Counted from the stretch's first letter, positions 1-8,755 are shown. The stretch is DNA of 64,000 bases from CAWDNM01 sp964521195 (GCA_964521195.1 CAZFRE010000003.1:62001-126000); one strand, 5' to 3'. The notes: a model not told the origin generated them from the letters alone. Made by a program: numbers and translations.

Positions 1-1
1 G

Positions 2-529
2 GTCATGATCGGTGAGATCCGAGATCGCGAGACCGGCACGATCGCCATCGAAGCCGCGCTCACCGGCCACCTCGTCCTCTCGACGCTGCACACCAACGAT
101 GCTCCGTCCGCCATCACGCGACTGACCGAGATGGGGATCGAGCCGTTCCTCTCGGCGTCGGCTGTCACGCTCGTGCTCGCCCAGCGCCTTGCGCGCCGGC
201 TGTGTCCGGAATGCAAAGAGAAGTACGTGCCCGAGGAGGCCGTGCTGGAGCGGATCGGGTTCCCGTTCGAGAAGGGCAGCCCCCCGACGCTCTACCGCGC
301 CCGTGGCTGCAAGAAGTGCGGTGGCATCGGCTACAAGGGACGCATGGGTATCCACGAGGTCATGACGATGAGCGAGCGCCTTGAGCGGCTCACGGTCGAG
401 AACGGCTCGGCCGATGAGATCAAGCGCGCGGCGATCGAAGAGGGGATGCTGACCCTTCGCGACGACGGTTTCTCGAAGGTGAAGGCGGGCATGACGTCGA
501 TCGAGGAGATCCTCCGAGTCGTCGTATAG
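2..529 (+). CDS. pilB: PilB/GspE-family pilus assembly ATPase, C-terminal part (5' end outside window)
   Basis: Cytoplasmic hexameric ATPase that powers pilin assembly. Only the last 175 codons are present; the reading frame is already open at the window edge. Visible family marks are the Walker B/Asp-box stretch (GEIRDRET), the His-box (STLHTND), and a C-terminal four-cysteine metal site (CPEC ... CKKCGG) followed by GYKGRMGIHEV. The tetracysteine site is typical of extension ATPases (PilB/GspE) and is not expected in PilT retraction ATPases. It closely resembles the matching part of the complete PilB at 5809-7482, so the window holds two PilB paralogs separated by four regulatory-looking genes. 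I cannot see the N-terminal domain, so whether this copy also has an MshEN domain is unknown. Confidence 0.93.
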   Translation, partial: VMIGEIRDRETGTIAIEAALTGHLVLSTLHTNDAPSAITRLTEMGIEPFLSASAVTLVLAQRLARRLCPECKEKYVPEEAVLERIGFPFEKGSPPTLYRARGCKKCGGIGYKGRMGIHEVMTMSERLERLTVENGSADEIKRAAIEEGMLTLRDDGFSKVKAGMTSIEEILRVVV

Positions 530-674
530 AGCCCGCCCGGGGCGTTTGCGCAGGTCGGTTGTGTCGCTACTGCCTTCGTGAGAGTATGGAATATCTCGTC
601 GACCGGCGGGCTTGTTGTCGCGCGCCCACGGTCCGATGAGCACGGATTTCTAGTCAAGCGGAGGTGCACACTCG

Positions 675-1277
675 ATGGCTGACAACCCGCTCGGCGACTT
701 CTTCATCTCGGACGCCGATGACGATCTGCTCGAGTACGACGAGCCCATCGTCGCTGCCGTCGTCGTGCCCACGGTCGCGGCACCTGCCACGGCACCGGCG
801 GCACCGGTAGTGCCCGCAGCTGCCCCGACCGCGCCCGCTGCGCCCGCGGCGGTGCCCGCACAGGTTCCGGCCGAGGCGCCGGTCGCGCGTGCGGCGGTCG
901 CACACCAGCCTTCGCGCGAGGAGCGCCTGGCGCAGGCACTCAACGACCTCATGGACGAAAGCCAGGAGATCCAGGCCGCGGCACTCGTGTCGCTTGACGG
1001 ATTCACGATGGCGTCGGCCCTGCCCGATGGCATGCACGAGGACCGTGTGGGCGCCATGTCGGCAGCGATTCTCGGATTGGGTGAGCGCGCTGCGGCCGAG
1101 CTCGGAAGGGGACAGCTGTCCCAGGTATTCATCGAGGGGGACGACGGCTACGTCATGCTCATCGCGGCAGGCGACAGAGCCGTGCTCACCTGTTTGGCCG
1201 ATATCGAGGCGAAACTGGGCCTCGTGCTCTACGACATGCGCGGGGCGGCAGAACGAATCGCCGAGATCCTCGGCTAG
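675..1277 (+). CDS. Roadblock/LC7-family (MglB-like) protein with Ala/Pro-rich N-terminal linker
   Basis: 200 aa. The first ~25 residues are acidic, residues ~26-75 are an Ala/Pro/Val-rich linker, and residues ~78-200 look like a roadblock/LC7 domain (LMDESQEIQAAALVSLDG ... GAMSAAILGLGERAAAELG ... VMLIAAG). Roadblock proteins dimerise and act as partners or GAPs for small GTPases, such as MglB with MglA in Myxococcus and the conservon proteins of Streptomyces. A small GTPase gene lies two genes downstream (3574-4104) on the same strand, supporting a GTPase-regulator role. The start is supported by GGAGGTG at 660-666, 8 nt before ATG. The GAP function is inferred; the domain call rests on sequence pattern only. 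Confidence 0.8.
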   Translation: MADNPLGDFFISDADDDLLEYDEPIVAAVVVPTVAAPATAPAAPVVPAAAPTAPAAPAAVPAQVPAEAPVARAAVAHQPSREERLAQALNDLMDESQEIQAAALVSLDGFTMASALPDGMHEDRVGAMSAAILGLGERAAAELGRGQLSQVFIEGDDGYVMLIAAGDRAVLTCLADIEAKLGLVLYDMRGAAERIAEILG

Positions 1278-1324
1278 GGCGAATGGAACGGTACCGACTC
1301 GACCACGTTCGGAGCGGCGACTAG

Positions 1325-3556
1325 ATGGCGTTGCGCGGCAACCTCAAGGACTTCAGCCTACCTGACGTCTTCCAGCTGGTGACCTTCAGCCGGAAGAGCG
1401 GTGTGCTGCGCATCAAGCGGGCCGACGGTGCCGAGGGCAGCGTGTGGTTCCGCGAAGGCGACGTCTTCTTCGCGCAGTCGAACTGGCACGCGGAACTTCT
1501 CGGTGAGCGGCTCGTGCGTGCCCAGCGGATCACGCCGCAGGCGCTCGAGCGCGCGCTGTCGATCCGAGCCGACGAGTCCTCAGACGGGCGCCGCCTCGGT
1601 GAGATCCTCATCGCGGAGGGCTACATCACAGACAAGGTCCTCGAGGCCTTCGTGTCCGAGCAGATCCAAGAGACGATCTTCGATCTGATGCGCTGGGATG
1701 AAGGCGACTTCGACTTCGAGGCGACTCCGGAGATCGCCGACGAGGACATCGGCCTGTCAGTCTCCATCGAGAACGTGGTGATGGAAGGCAGCCGTCGCCT
1801 CGACGAGTGGACGCGCATCCGCAAGAAGATCCCCTCGATGGACGTCGTCTTCAAGATGGCTACCGCGCCCGGCGAAGGCACCTTCGAGATATCGCTGAAG
1901 CCGATGGAGTGGAACCTGCTGCTTCTGGTCGACGGCACTCGGAGCGTCGCGGAACTCGCGTATGCGACCAACCGCACCGACTTCGAGGTGGCTCGCATCA
2001 TCTACGGCCTCTTCTCGGCGGGCCTACTGGAGTTCGCTACCGACGCCGAGGTCGCGAAGTTGCGCGAGGAGCGCGAGGAGCGCGAGGCGAGGCTGGCTCA
2101 GATCGAGGCCGAACGCGCCGCCGCAGCCAAAGAGCAGGCGGCGGCTGCGCAGGCGCGCGAGGCGGCGCTGCAGGAGCAGGCCGAGGCGCGCGCACAAGCG
2201 GTTGCCGCCGAGAAGGCGGCCGAGAAGGCGGCGGCCGAGACGCCTGCGGAAGCTCCCGCCGCTCCGGTCGAGCTGCCCGAGTTCCTTGCGGGCGGTGTCG
2301 GACCGAGCGCCGAGGACGCTGCGGTCCTCGAGGAGATGATGGGCGCGGTGCTGCAACCTGCGTCGCAGGCGGCGCCGGTGGAAGTGCAACCCGAACCCGA
2401 ACCCGAACCCGAACCGGTGGCCGTCGTCGAGTTCGAGCCAGAGCCAGAGCCAGAGCCCGTGGCCGTCTTCGAACTCGAACTCGAACCCGAGCCGGAATCC
2501 CTGCCCCAACCAGTGGCTGTCTTCGAGCCCGAGCCGGAGGTCGTGGCTGTTCTCGAGCAAGCCGTGGAGCCAGGGCCGGAACCGGAGTCGGAGTCGGAGT
2601 CGGAGTACCAAGCGGTTGCGACGCCCGAGCTTGAGCCGGAGATCGAGACTCTCGAACAGGTCGCGCCCGCGGGTGCCGAGCAGCTGCTGTCGGACACGGC
2701 CGCGACGGAGCCCCAGGACGACACCCTGGCGCAGATCCAAGCGTCACTCGCCGGTCTCGCAGAGACCCCAGCGGTGGCGCAGGAGCTTCCGTCGGTGCCG
2801 GAGCCTCAGCCCGAGCCGGCCGAGGTGGCACCGCCTGCCAGTGACTTCGCGCATGACCTGATGGCGCTCGGACTGGGCGAGCTGCCCGCGGAGCCCGAGC
2901 AGCCGGTGGCCGAGATCGTCGTGCCGACCCGCGAAGAGGGTGCCGAGACCGTGGCTGCCACCCCGGAGTGGGAGGACGAGCCTGTCGAGCCGCTCGGCGT
3001 CGTCACCGCGTCCACCGAAGAACCGGCCCCGGAGGCATCGGAGACGGCGCCGGCTACCGACGCGGGCTTCGAGGGGCTGGCCGAGAGCTTCGGCGCGTCC
3101 CCGTACGCGCCGGTGTCACCAGCAGCGGAGGCTGTCGAAGACACCCCCGACTTCAGCGAACTCATCGGCTCGCTCGACTTCGAGGAGGGCGCTCAGCCTG
3201 CCCCGCCCGGTGGTGTGGCTGGAGCGGTGCAGACCGGCTCGCCCCTGTATGAGGCCATGCCGGATGCCTCGTTCGACTTCGATGAGGAACTGCTGCGCGA
3301 AGTGTCGCCACCCACGCAGGCCGGAGGCGTCATCTCCACCGACGTGTTCTTGGAAGACATCGCTCCGGACATCGACTTCGCATCCGGCGGCCTTACCGAC
3401 GAGTTGTCGGCGCTGACAGGACTCGATCGACCGTCCCGACCGACGGCCAGCGTCAACAAGATCCCCGAGCCCGCTTCCGGTGACGTGCTTCGCCGAGACA
3501 CCCGCGTCGACCGAGACACCCTGTTGAAGATAATCGACGGCATCAAGAGCCTCTAG
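1325..3556 (+). CDS. PATAN (DUF4388) domain protein with MshEN-like insert and long Glu/Pro-rich tail
   Basis: 743 aa. Residues ~1-160 form a PATAN/DUF4388 domain (opening ALRGNLKDFSLPDVFQLV, closing LMRWDEGDFDFEA). Inside it, residues 58-81 and 90-113 are two 24-residue helical motifs of the form xLGExLVxx...L..AL, resembling the cyclic-di-GMP-binding MshEN motif; the second (R90, L91, G92, G99, Q113) is well kept, the first is degenerate. Residues ~165-240 look like a small winged-helix-type domain. Residues ~240-315 are a charged Ala/Glu coiled coil. Then comes ~350 residues of Glu/Pro/Ala-rich low complexity, and a short conserved C-terminal end (RRDTRVDRDTLLKIIDGI). PATAN proteins of cyanobacteria are known to act on the pilus motor PilB; that role here is inferred from the flanking pilB genes. 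Confidence 0.78.
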   Translation: MALRGNLKDFSLPDVFQLVTFSRKSGVLRIKRADGAEGSVWFREGDVFFAQSNWHAELLGERLVRAQRITPQALERALSIRADESSDGRRLGEILIAEGYITDKVLEAFVSEQIQETIFDLMRWDEGDFDFEATPEIADEDIGLSVSIENVVMEGSRRLDEWTRIRKKIPSMDVVFKMATAPGEGTFEISLKPMEWNLLLLVDGTRSVAELAYATNRTDFEVARIIYGLFSAGLLEFATDAEVAKLREEREEREARLAQIEAERAAAAKEQAAAAQAREAALQEQAEARAQAVAAEKAAEKAAAETPAEAPAAPVELPEFLAGGVGPSAEDAAVLEEMMGAVLQPASQAAPVEVQPEPEPEPEPVAVVEFEPEPEPEPVAVFELELEPEPESLPQPVAVFEPEPEVVAVLEQAVEPGPEPESESESEYQAVATPELEPEIETLEQVAPAGAEQLLSDTAATEPQDDTLAQIQASLAGLAETPAVAQELPSVPEPQPEPAEVAPPASDFAHDLMALGLGELPAEPEQPVAEIVVPTREEGAETVAATPEWEDEPVEPLGVVTASTEEPAPEASETAPATDAGFEGLAESFGASPYAPVSPAAEAVEDTPDFSELIGSLDFEEGAQPAPPGGVAGAVQTGSPLYEAMPDASFDFDEELLREVSPPTQAGGVISTDVFLEDIAPDIDFASGGLTDELSALTGLDRPSRPTASVNKIPEPASGDVLRRDTRVDRDTLLKIIDGIKSL
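2389..2612 (+). repeat. Glu-Pro codon repeat inside the PATAN gene
   Basis: Imperfect tandem six-base units of the kind GAACCC/GAGCCA encode EPEPEPEP runs, ending in a short GAGTCG run (ESESESE). The tract is in frame and lies in the low-complexity tail, so it probably varies in length between strains. Confidence 0.85.
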
Positions 3557-3573
3557 AAGGAAGTGCGCCCAGT

Positions 3574-4104
3574 ATGCAGTCTGTGAAAGTGGTCGTCACA
3601 GGCCCGTTCAACGCAGGCAAGACGACGTTCATCAAGGCGGTGAGCGAGATCACCGTGCTCTCCACCGAGCGCCAGATCTCCGACGCTGCGAATGAGGGTT
3701 CGGGTGAGACCACCGTTGCCATGGACTTCGGCCGGATCACCGTCTCCGATGACGTGGTCCTGTACCTGTTCGGCACACCTGGACAGTCGCGCTTCTCGTT
3801 CATGTGGGAGACCCTCTCGGAGGGCATGCTTGGCTTCGTCCTCATCGTCGACGCGAACGAGCCGCAGACGTTCGAGGACGCTCGTGGCATGATCTCGTTC
3901 TTCACCGAGATGTCGGACGTCCCGTTCGTCGTCGCAGCGAACAAGGTCGCTGCCGACGATGTGGCCCAGCTGCAGCAGGTCCGAGCCGATCTTGGTCTCG
4001 ACGACGAGGTGCCCCTTCTGCCCGTTGATGCGCGCGACCGCGACATGGTCAAGGCGGTTCTGCTCGGGCTGCTGTACGAGATTCTGGAGAGCATGGGCGC
4101 GTGA
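3574..4104 (+). CDS. MglA/CvnD-like small GTPase
   Basis: 176 aa Ras-like P-loop protein. Walker A is GPFNAGKT (residues 10-17), switch II is GTPGQ (67-71). The position expected to read NKxD reads NKVA (123-126), followed by ADD, so the aspartate that normally selects guanine is not in its usual place. The protein is cytosolic, with no membrane segment. It sits 17 nt after the PATAN gene and overlaps the next gene by 4 nt (GTGA), so the module is probably one transcript. Small GTPases with roadblock partners set pole identity and pilus activity in Myxococcus (MglA/MglB) and form conservons in Streptomyces. I infer a similar switch acting on this pilus. Nucleotide specificity is uncertain because of the altered NKxD. 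Confidence 0.85.
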   Translation: MQSVKVVVTGPFNAGKTTFIKAVSEITVLSTERQISDAANEGSGETTVAMDFGRITVSDDVVLYLFGTPGQSRFSFMWETLSEGMLGFVLIVDANEPQTFEDARGMISFFTEMSDVPFVVAANKVAADDVAQLQQVRADLGLDDEVPLLPVDARDRDMVKAVLLGLLYEILESMGA

Positions 4105-5705
4105 CGATGGATCCCCGGCTGTACATGCTTGCGGGGACGTTCGCACTGCTGGTCATCGCCGTGCTCGCCGCCCTGGTGTCTGTGCTGAGATCGGCCCGGC
4201 GGCGTCGCCTTCCGCATGTCGCTCCGCTTTCTGCTCCCGCGCAGTGGCCTGAGATGCCGACGGTGGATGACGCCGCGTTCAACCCGAGCCTGGACGGCCT
4301 CGAACTCGACGTCAGCGCGGACAGCCCGAGCGCGGCGCTGTTGGCGCCACTTCGGACCGGCGCTTGGATGCCTCCCGAGTCTCCCGCGCCGGCGGAGGTG
4401 CTTCCAGAGGCGTCGCTGGCGAACCGGATTGCGGAGTATCCGGCGAGCGCTGCACCCGTCGATGCCGCCGCCGTTCCCGCGGCGGTGACCGAAGCGGATG
4501 CCGGTCCAGCGCCGTCGGCGGTCTCCGAGATCACTGTGCCGGCACCGAGCGCCGCTCCGGAGGCGCCCCCTGCGGGCCATCACGCCGGCGCTGACGTGTC
4601 GGAGCTGCTCCGAAGCGTTCCGGAGGTTCTTCCGCCGACGGGTTCGGAGCGAGCACCGGACTCTGCACAGGCGAGGCGATCGGATGCCGTACCACCTGAG
4701 GCGGTAGCACCGATGGTCGTTGCGACTCCCGTGGTTTCCGGGCTCGAGGTCGAGACACCCGTTTCCGAGCCAGAGCCCGTCGTACCGGCGCCCGTCGTAC
4801 CGGCGCCCGAGCCAGAGCCCGAGCCCGTCGTACCGGCGCCCGAGCCCGTGCCCGTGCCGATGCCCGTCGTGTCGGCACCCGAGCCAGAGCCCGTGCCCGT
4901 CGTGCCGGCACCCGAGCCCGTGCCCGCACCGGCGCCCGTCGAGGCCGTGCCCGTCGTACCGGCACCCGAGCCAGAGCCCGCACCGGTGCCCGTCGTACCG
5001 GCACCCGAGCCAGAGCCCGTGCCCGTGCCAGTCGCAACCGCGCCAGTCGCAGCCGCGCCTGCTATGCCCGCTCCCGCTCCCGAGCCCGAGCCTGTCGCAG
5101 CCACCGTCGAGATCGTTTCACCGCTGGAAGCGTGGGTACCGCCCCAGGTTCCGACGGAGCCGATCGCCTCAACGCAGGCGTCGGAGTCCGCGAGCATGCC
5201 TGCGGGCAGCCCGGAGCCTGCGGATTCGGTGTCGCCGGAGGGCTTCTGGGACTCGGTGCTGCGTGAACAGCAGGATCTGCCGACCATCGTCGCCGCTGAT
5301 GCGCTGCTGCAGCCCGCGCCTGTTCCTGTGCCCGCGCCGACACCAGCGACGGCCCGTCCGGCGGTCGTCGTGCATGAGACGCCGTACCAGACTCCGCCAG
5401 TGACACCGTCGGTCAGCGCGTCCCAGGCGCGCGCTCGGCGACCGCGCGCCGTGGTCCGCGCCGCGGCGCCCCGTCCGGTCGCGTCGGCCTCCGGGGGCGG
5501 ACTCGCTCCGCTGGCTTCGCAGACCCCTGGTGCCGCGACCGGCTCGCGCGACGCGGCGACGGAGATCACGATGGCTGCACCGGTCGAGATGTGGTTCGGA
5601 GATCACCGAGTCGGCGTGAAGCGGGGGACCAAGACGTACGATCAGTTCCAGCGCTACGCCTCGACTCTCTTCGATGACTTGAAGTCTGCCGGCGCCACGC
5701 GCTAG
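4101..5705 (+). CDS. Membrane-anchored protein with long Pro/Val/Ala/Glu tether and conserved C-terminal tip
   Basis: 534 aa, family not recognised. One N-terminal transmembrane helix (residues ~7-30: LYMLAGTFALLVIAVLAAL) is followed by RSARRRR, which suggests the rest faces the cytoplasm. Residues ~60-480 are Pro/Ala/Val/Glu-rich, with repeats such as VVPAPEPEP. The last ~45 residues are ordinary sequence (EITMAAPVEMWFGDHRVGV ... TYDQFQRYASTLFDDL) and may be a binding domain. The GTG start overlaps the stop of the GTPase gene, so translation is probably coupled. A membrane anchor, a stretchable tether and a small tip suit a protein that tethers the GTPase/PATAN pair at the pilus base, but that is inference. 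Confidence 0.7.
   Translation: MTMDPRLYMLAGTFALLVIAVLAALVSVLRSARRRRLPHVAPLSAPAQWPEMPTVDDAAFNPSLDGLELDVSADSPSAALLAPLRTGAWMPPESPAPAEVLPEASLANRIAEYPASAAPVDAAAVPAAVTEADAGPAPSAVSEITVPAPSAAPEAPPAGHHAGADVSELLRSVPEVLPPTGSERAPDSAQARRSDAVPPEAVAPMVVATPVVSGLEVETPVSEPEPVVPAPVVPAPEPEPEPVVPAPEPVPVPMPVVSAPEPEPVPVVPAPEPVPAPAPVEAVPVVPAPEPEPAPVPVVPAPEPEPVPVPVATAPVAAAPAMPAPAPEPEPVAATVEIVSPLEAWVPPQVPTEPIASTQASESASMPAGSPEPADSVSPEGFWDSVLREQQDLPTIVAADALLQPAPVPVPAPTPATARPAVVVHETPYQTPPVTPSVSASQARARRPRAVVRAAAPRPVASASGGGLAPLASQTPGAATGSRDAATEITMAAPVEMWFGDHRVGVKRGTKTYDQFQRYASTLFDDLKSAGATR
4762..5034 (+). repeat. Imperfect tandem repeat encoding the PEPV/VVPAP tether
   Basis: Units such as GAGCCAGAGCCCG and CCCGTCGTACCGGC recur in frame, giving alternating VVPAPEPEP and PVPV blocks. 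The composition explains several long antisense open frames here, which are not real genes. Confidence 0.85.
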
Positions 5706-5808
5706 CGGGTGCGTGCCAGCGAGGTCGAATCGTCGTATCATGGTGCCGCGTTCGGCGCGTGGCGCTTACGTCACGTGTCGATCTCCGCAGTCGTAGAAGA
5801 GGTCGCAG

Positions 5809-7482
5809 ATGGCGGAAGCGGGACAACGGCTCGGCACGCTCCTCATGCGGGCCGGCATCATCACCGAAAAGCAACTCAACGACGCCCTCGAGGTACATCG
5901 CGCGACGGGTAGCCCGCTGGGTCGAATCCTCGTGGACCTCGGGTACGCGACGCAGGGCGCCATTCTCTCGGTGATGGCGAAGCAGATCGGCATCGAGTAC
6001 ATCGATTTCGCCGAACACAAGCCGGACCCCTCCGCGGTCGCCCTTGTGCCCAAAGAGCTCGCAGTCCGCTACATCCTCATGCCGGTGGAGATCCGCGATG
6101 ACCAGCTCGTCGTCGCCATGGCCGATCCCCAGAACGTCCTCGCGCTTGATGACCTTCGCATCATCACGCGACAGGAGATCAAGCCCGCGATCTCGACCAA
6201 GGACGACATCCTGGCAGCGGTGGAGGAGTACTATCGCGAGGCTGAGGCCGAGGAAGCGGACATGTTCCTCGGCACGGACGACATCTCCGATGAGGACTTG
6301 GCCGGGCTCACGGCGGTCGAGAGCGAAGCGCCTGCCGTCAAACTCGTGAACTACATCATCCAGAAGGCGGTGGCGGACCGCGCCTCCGACATCCACGTCG
6401 AACCGCAAGAGCATGACCTGCGGGTTCGGTTCCGAGTCGACGGCGTACTGCATGAGGCGATGGCGCCGGCCCCGAAGTCGATCCAGACGTCCATCATCTC
6501 GCGCTTCAAGATCATGTCCGAGCTCGATATCGCCGAGTCTCGCAAGCCGCAGGACGGACACTGTGCCGTTACGGTGTCAGGTCACAAGATCGACTTCCGA
6601 GTCTCGACGCTACCTACCGTGTATGGCGAACGCGTCGTTCTGCGAATCCTCCGCAAGGACGCCATCCTTCTCGAGCTCAAGGATCTCGGCTTCTTGCCCT
6701 CGTCCCTCGAGCGCTTCGAGGGCTCATTCACGAAGCCCTATGGGTGCATTCTCGTCACGGGGCCGACCGGCTCCGGCAAGTCGACGTCGCTCTACGCCGC
6801 CATCAACGTTCTCAACGACCCCGGTCGCCATATCATCACCGCCGAGGACCCCGTCGAGTACCGGCTGCCAGGCGTCAACCAATGCCAGATCAACTCGCGC
6901 GCCGGACTCACGTTCGCGCGCGCGCTGCGCTCGTTCCTGCGATGCTCGCCGGACATCATCCTTGTCGGCGAGATCCGAGACCAGGAGACGGCACAGATCG
7001 CCGTGGAGTCCGCGCTGACCGGCCACCTGGTGTTGTCCACCTTGCACACGAACGACTCCGCGGGAGCGATCACCCGTCTGATCGAAATGGGGGTTGAGCC
7101 GTTCCTCGTTTCCTCGGCTGTGGACTGTGTGCTGGCCCAGCGGCTCGCCCGCAAGTTGTGCAGTGACTGCAAACAGGAGTGGCGACCCAAGACCGAGGTG
7201 CTCATCGACGCAGGCTACCGTGCCGATAACCTACCCGAGACGGTGTACCGCGCCGTCGGGTGCAAGAAGTGCGGCGGCACCGGTTACAAGGGTCGAATCG
7301 GCGTGCACGAAGTGCTCGTGATGTCCGAGGAGATCAGCAAACTGTGTGTCGAAGAGGCCACTGCCGAGGTCATCAGGCAGGTTGCAATCGATCAGGGCAT
7401 GCTGACGTTGAGGCAGGATGGCCTGGAGAAGGTCCGTTCCGGGCTGACGTCGATCGAGGAGATCGTCCGCGTCATCGTATAG
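5809..7482 (+). CDS. pilB: Type IV pilus assembly ATPase PilB
   Basis: 557 aa, full length for PilB. Residues 1-~150 are the T2SSE/MshEN N-terminal domain. Two 24-residue motifs at 7-30 (RLG, G16, L23, L27) and 36-59 (PLG, G45, Q59) are separated by exactly five residues, as in cyclic-di-GMP-binding MshEN domains; H30 replaces the usual Gln in the first. Walker A is GPTGSGKS (318-325), followed by an Asp box, Walker B (DIILVGEIRD), a His box (STLHTND) and a tetracysteine site (CSDC ... CKKCGG). It drives pilin polymerisation through the PilC platform. A ribosome-binding site (GAAGAGGT, 5796-5803) precedes ATG. It is followed by pilC after 41 nt. The cyclic-di-GMP response is inferred from motif spacing. 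Confidence 0.96.
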   Translation: MAEAGQRLGTLLMRAGIITEKQLNDALEVHRATGSPLGRILVDLGYATQGAILSVMAKQIGIEYIDFAEHKPDPSAVALVPKELAVRYILMPVEIRDDQLVVAMADPQNVLALDDLRIITRQEIKPAISTKDDILAAVEEYYREAEAEEADMFLGTDDISDEDLAGLTAVESEAPAVKLVNYIIQKAVADRASDIHVEPQEHDLRVRFRVDGVLHEAMAPAPKSIQTSIISRFKIMSELDIAESRKPQDGHCAVTVSGHKIDFRVSTLPTVYGERVVLRILRKDAILLELKDLGFLPSSLERFEGSFTKPYGCILVTGPTGSGKSTSLYAAINVLNDPGRHIITAEDPVEYRLPGVNQCQINSRAGLTFARALRSFLRCSPDIILVGEIRDQETAQIAVESALTGHLVLSTLHTNDSAGAITRLIEMGVEPFLVSSAVDCVLAQRLARKLCSDCKQEWRPKTEVLIDAGYRADNLPETVYRAVGCKKCGGTGYKGRIGVHEVLVMSEEISKLCVEEATAEVIRQVAIDQGMLTLRQDGLEKVRSGLTSIEEIVRVIV

Positions 7483-7523
7483 CCGGCGCCGCCGGCCGAG
7501 AGCGAGAGGTTTGAGGAGTCGCC

Positions 7524-8732
7524 ATGGCCACGTACGTATACTCGGTTCGCGACAAGGCCGGCAAGATCGTCAAGGGCAAACTCGACGGCGACAACAAGGA
7601 TGCCGTCCAGAGCCGCTTGGCTCAGATGGGCTACATCATCCTCGAGCTCGAGCCGCAGAGCGGTCTCGCAGCGCTCAACAACATCCAGTTCGCCGTGTCG
7701 GTCAAGCCCAAAGAGGTGACGATCTTCGCGCGTCAGTTCGCGACTATGATCAGCGCCGGGCTCTCGCTGACGAAATGCCTCTCGATCCTCTCCGCACAGA
7801 CGGAGAGCGCTGCACTTCGCGGCGTCATCACCCAGATCGGCAAGGACGTCGAGGCCGGACAGTCGCTCTCGGATGCGCTGTCGAAGCATCCCAAGGTCTT
7901 TCCTTCTATCTTCGTGAACATGGTGCGCGCCGGTGAGACCGGCGGTGTTCTGGACGAGGTCCTTGCGCGCCTTGCCGACCACCTCGAGAACGAACAGGCA
8001 CTCAAGGGCAAGATCAAGTCCGCTATGACCTATCCGGTCGCGATGGGCGGGCTCGTGCTCGTGGTCCTTGCCGCCATGATGGTCTTCGTGGTTCCGACCT
8101 TCGAGAAGATGTTCGCCGAGATGGGCGGCACCCTCCCGCCGGTGACTCAGCTCCTGGTCGACATCTCCAATCTCGTCGCGAGCATCTGGGGGGTCGTGAT
8201 CGTCGTCGCGTTCGTGGCGTTCATCAGCCTGTTCCGCTGGTGGTCAGCCGGCCCCGGCAAGACCATCTGGGACGGCGCGAAGCTCAACATGCCCGTCTTC
8301 GGCTCGCTGACTCGCAAGATCGCGCTCGCCAAGTTCACGCGCACGTTCGGCACGCTCGTGGCCGCCGGTGTCCCGATCCTCTCGGCGCTCGACATCGTGG
8401 CCGATACGGCCGGCAACGAGGTCGTGGCTAACGCAGTCAAGCACGCGAGGACCGCGATCAAGGAGGGCGAGACCATCGCCAAGCCCCTTTCCGAGTCGAA
8501 GGTGTTCCCGTCCATGCTCGTCCAGATGATCGCTGTCGGCGAGGAGACGGGCGCGCTCGACACCATGCTGAACAAGATCGCAGACTTCTACGACGAGGAA
8601 GTCTCGGTAGCTACCGACGGCATCACGTCGCTGATCGAGCCGCTCATGATGGCGTCGCTCGGCGTCATCGTCGGCGGCATGGTCATCGCCCTGTATCTCC
8701 CGATGTTCCAGGTCATCAGCCTCGTCAAGTAG
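7524..8732 (+). CDS. pilC: Type IV pilus inner membrane platform protein PilC
   Basis: 402 aa, T2SF family. The start MATYVYSVRDKAGKIVKGKLDG is the usual PilC/GspF opening. Two copies of the T2SF domain (about residues 70-195 and 270-395) each end in a hydrophobic segment (AMGGLVLVVLAAMMVFVVP and GVIVGGMVIALYLPMF), with a third membrane helix near residues 213-235. PilC sits in the membrane and passes PilB motion to the growing pilin fibre. It lies directly after pilB and before a strong terminator (8756-8788), so pilB-pilC are probably co-transcribed while the pilins have their own promoters. Confidence 0.96.
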   Translation: MATYVYSVRDKAGKIVKGKLDGDNKDAVQSRLAQMGYIILELEPQSGLAALNNIQFAVSVKPKEVTIFARQFATMISAGLSLTKCLSILSAQTESAALRGVITQIGKDVEAGQSLSDALSKHPKVFPSIFVNMVRAGETGGVLDEVLARLADHLENEQALKGKIKSAMTYPVAMGGLVLVVLAAMMVFVVPTFEKMFAEMGGTLPPVTQLLVDISNLVASIWGVVIVVAFVAFISLFRWWSAGPGKTIWDGAKLNMPVFGSLTRKIALAKFTRTFGTLVAAGVPILSALDIVADTAGNEVVANAVKHARTAIKEGETIAKPLSESKVFPSMLVQMIAVGEETGALDTMLNKIADFYDEEVSVATDGITSLIEPLMMASLGVIVGGMVIALYLPMFQVISLVK

Positions 8733-8755
8733 CGGGGCCGCTCAGCTCGACCCAC

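Noticed and set aside
4762..5034. Spaced repeats that look array-like, considered as CRISPR
   Set aside because: Units are in frame, of variable length and encode a Pro/Glu tether; no unique spacers and no cas genes.
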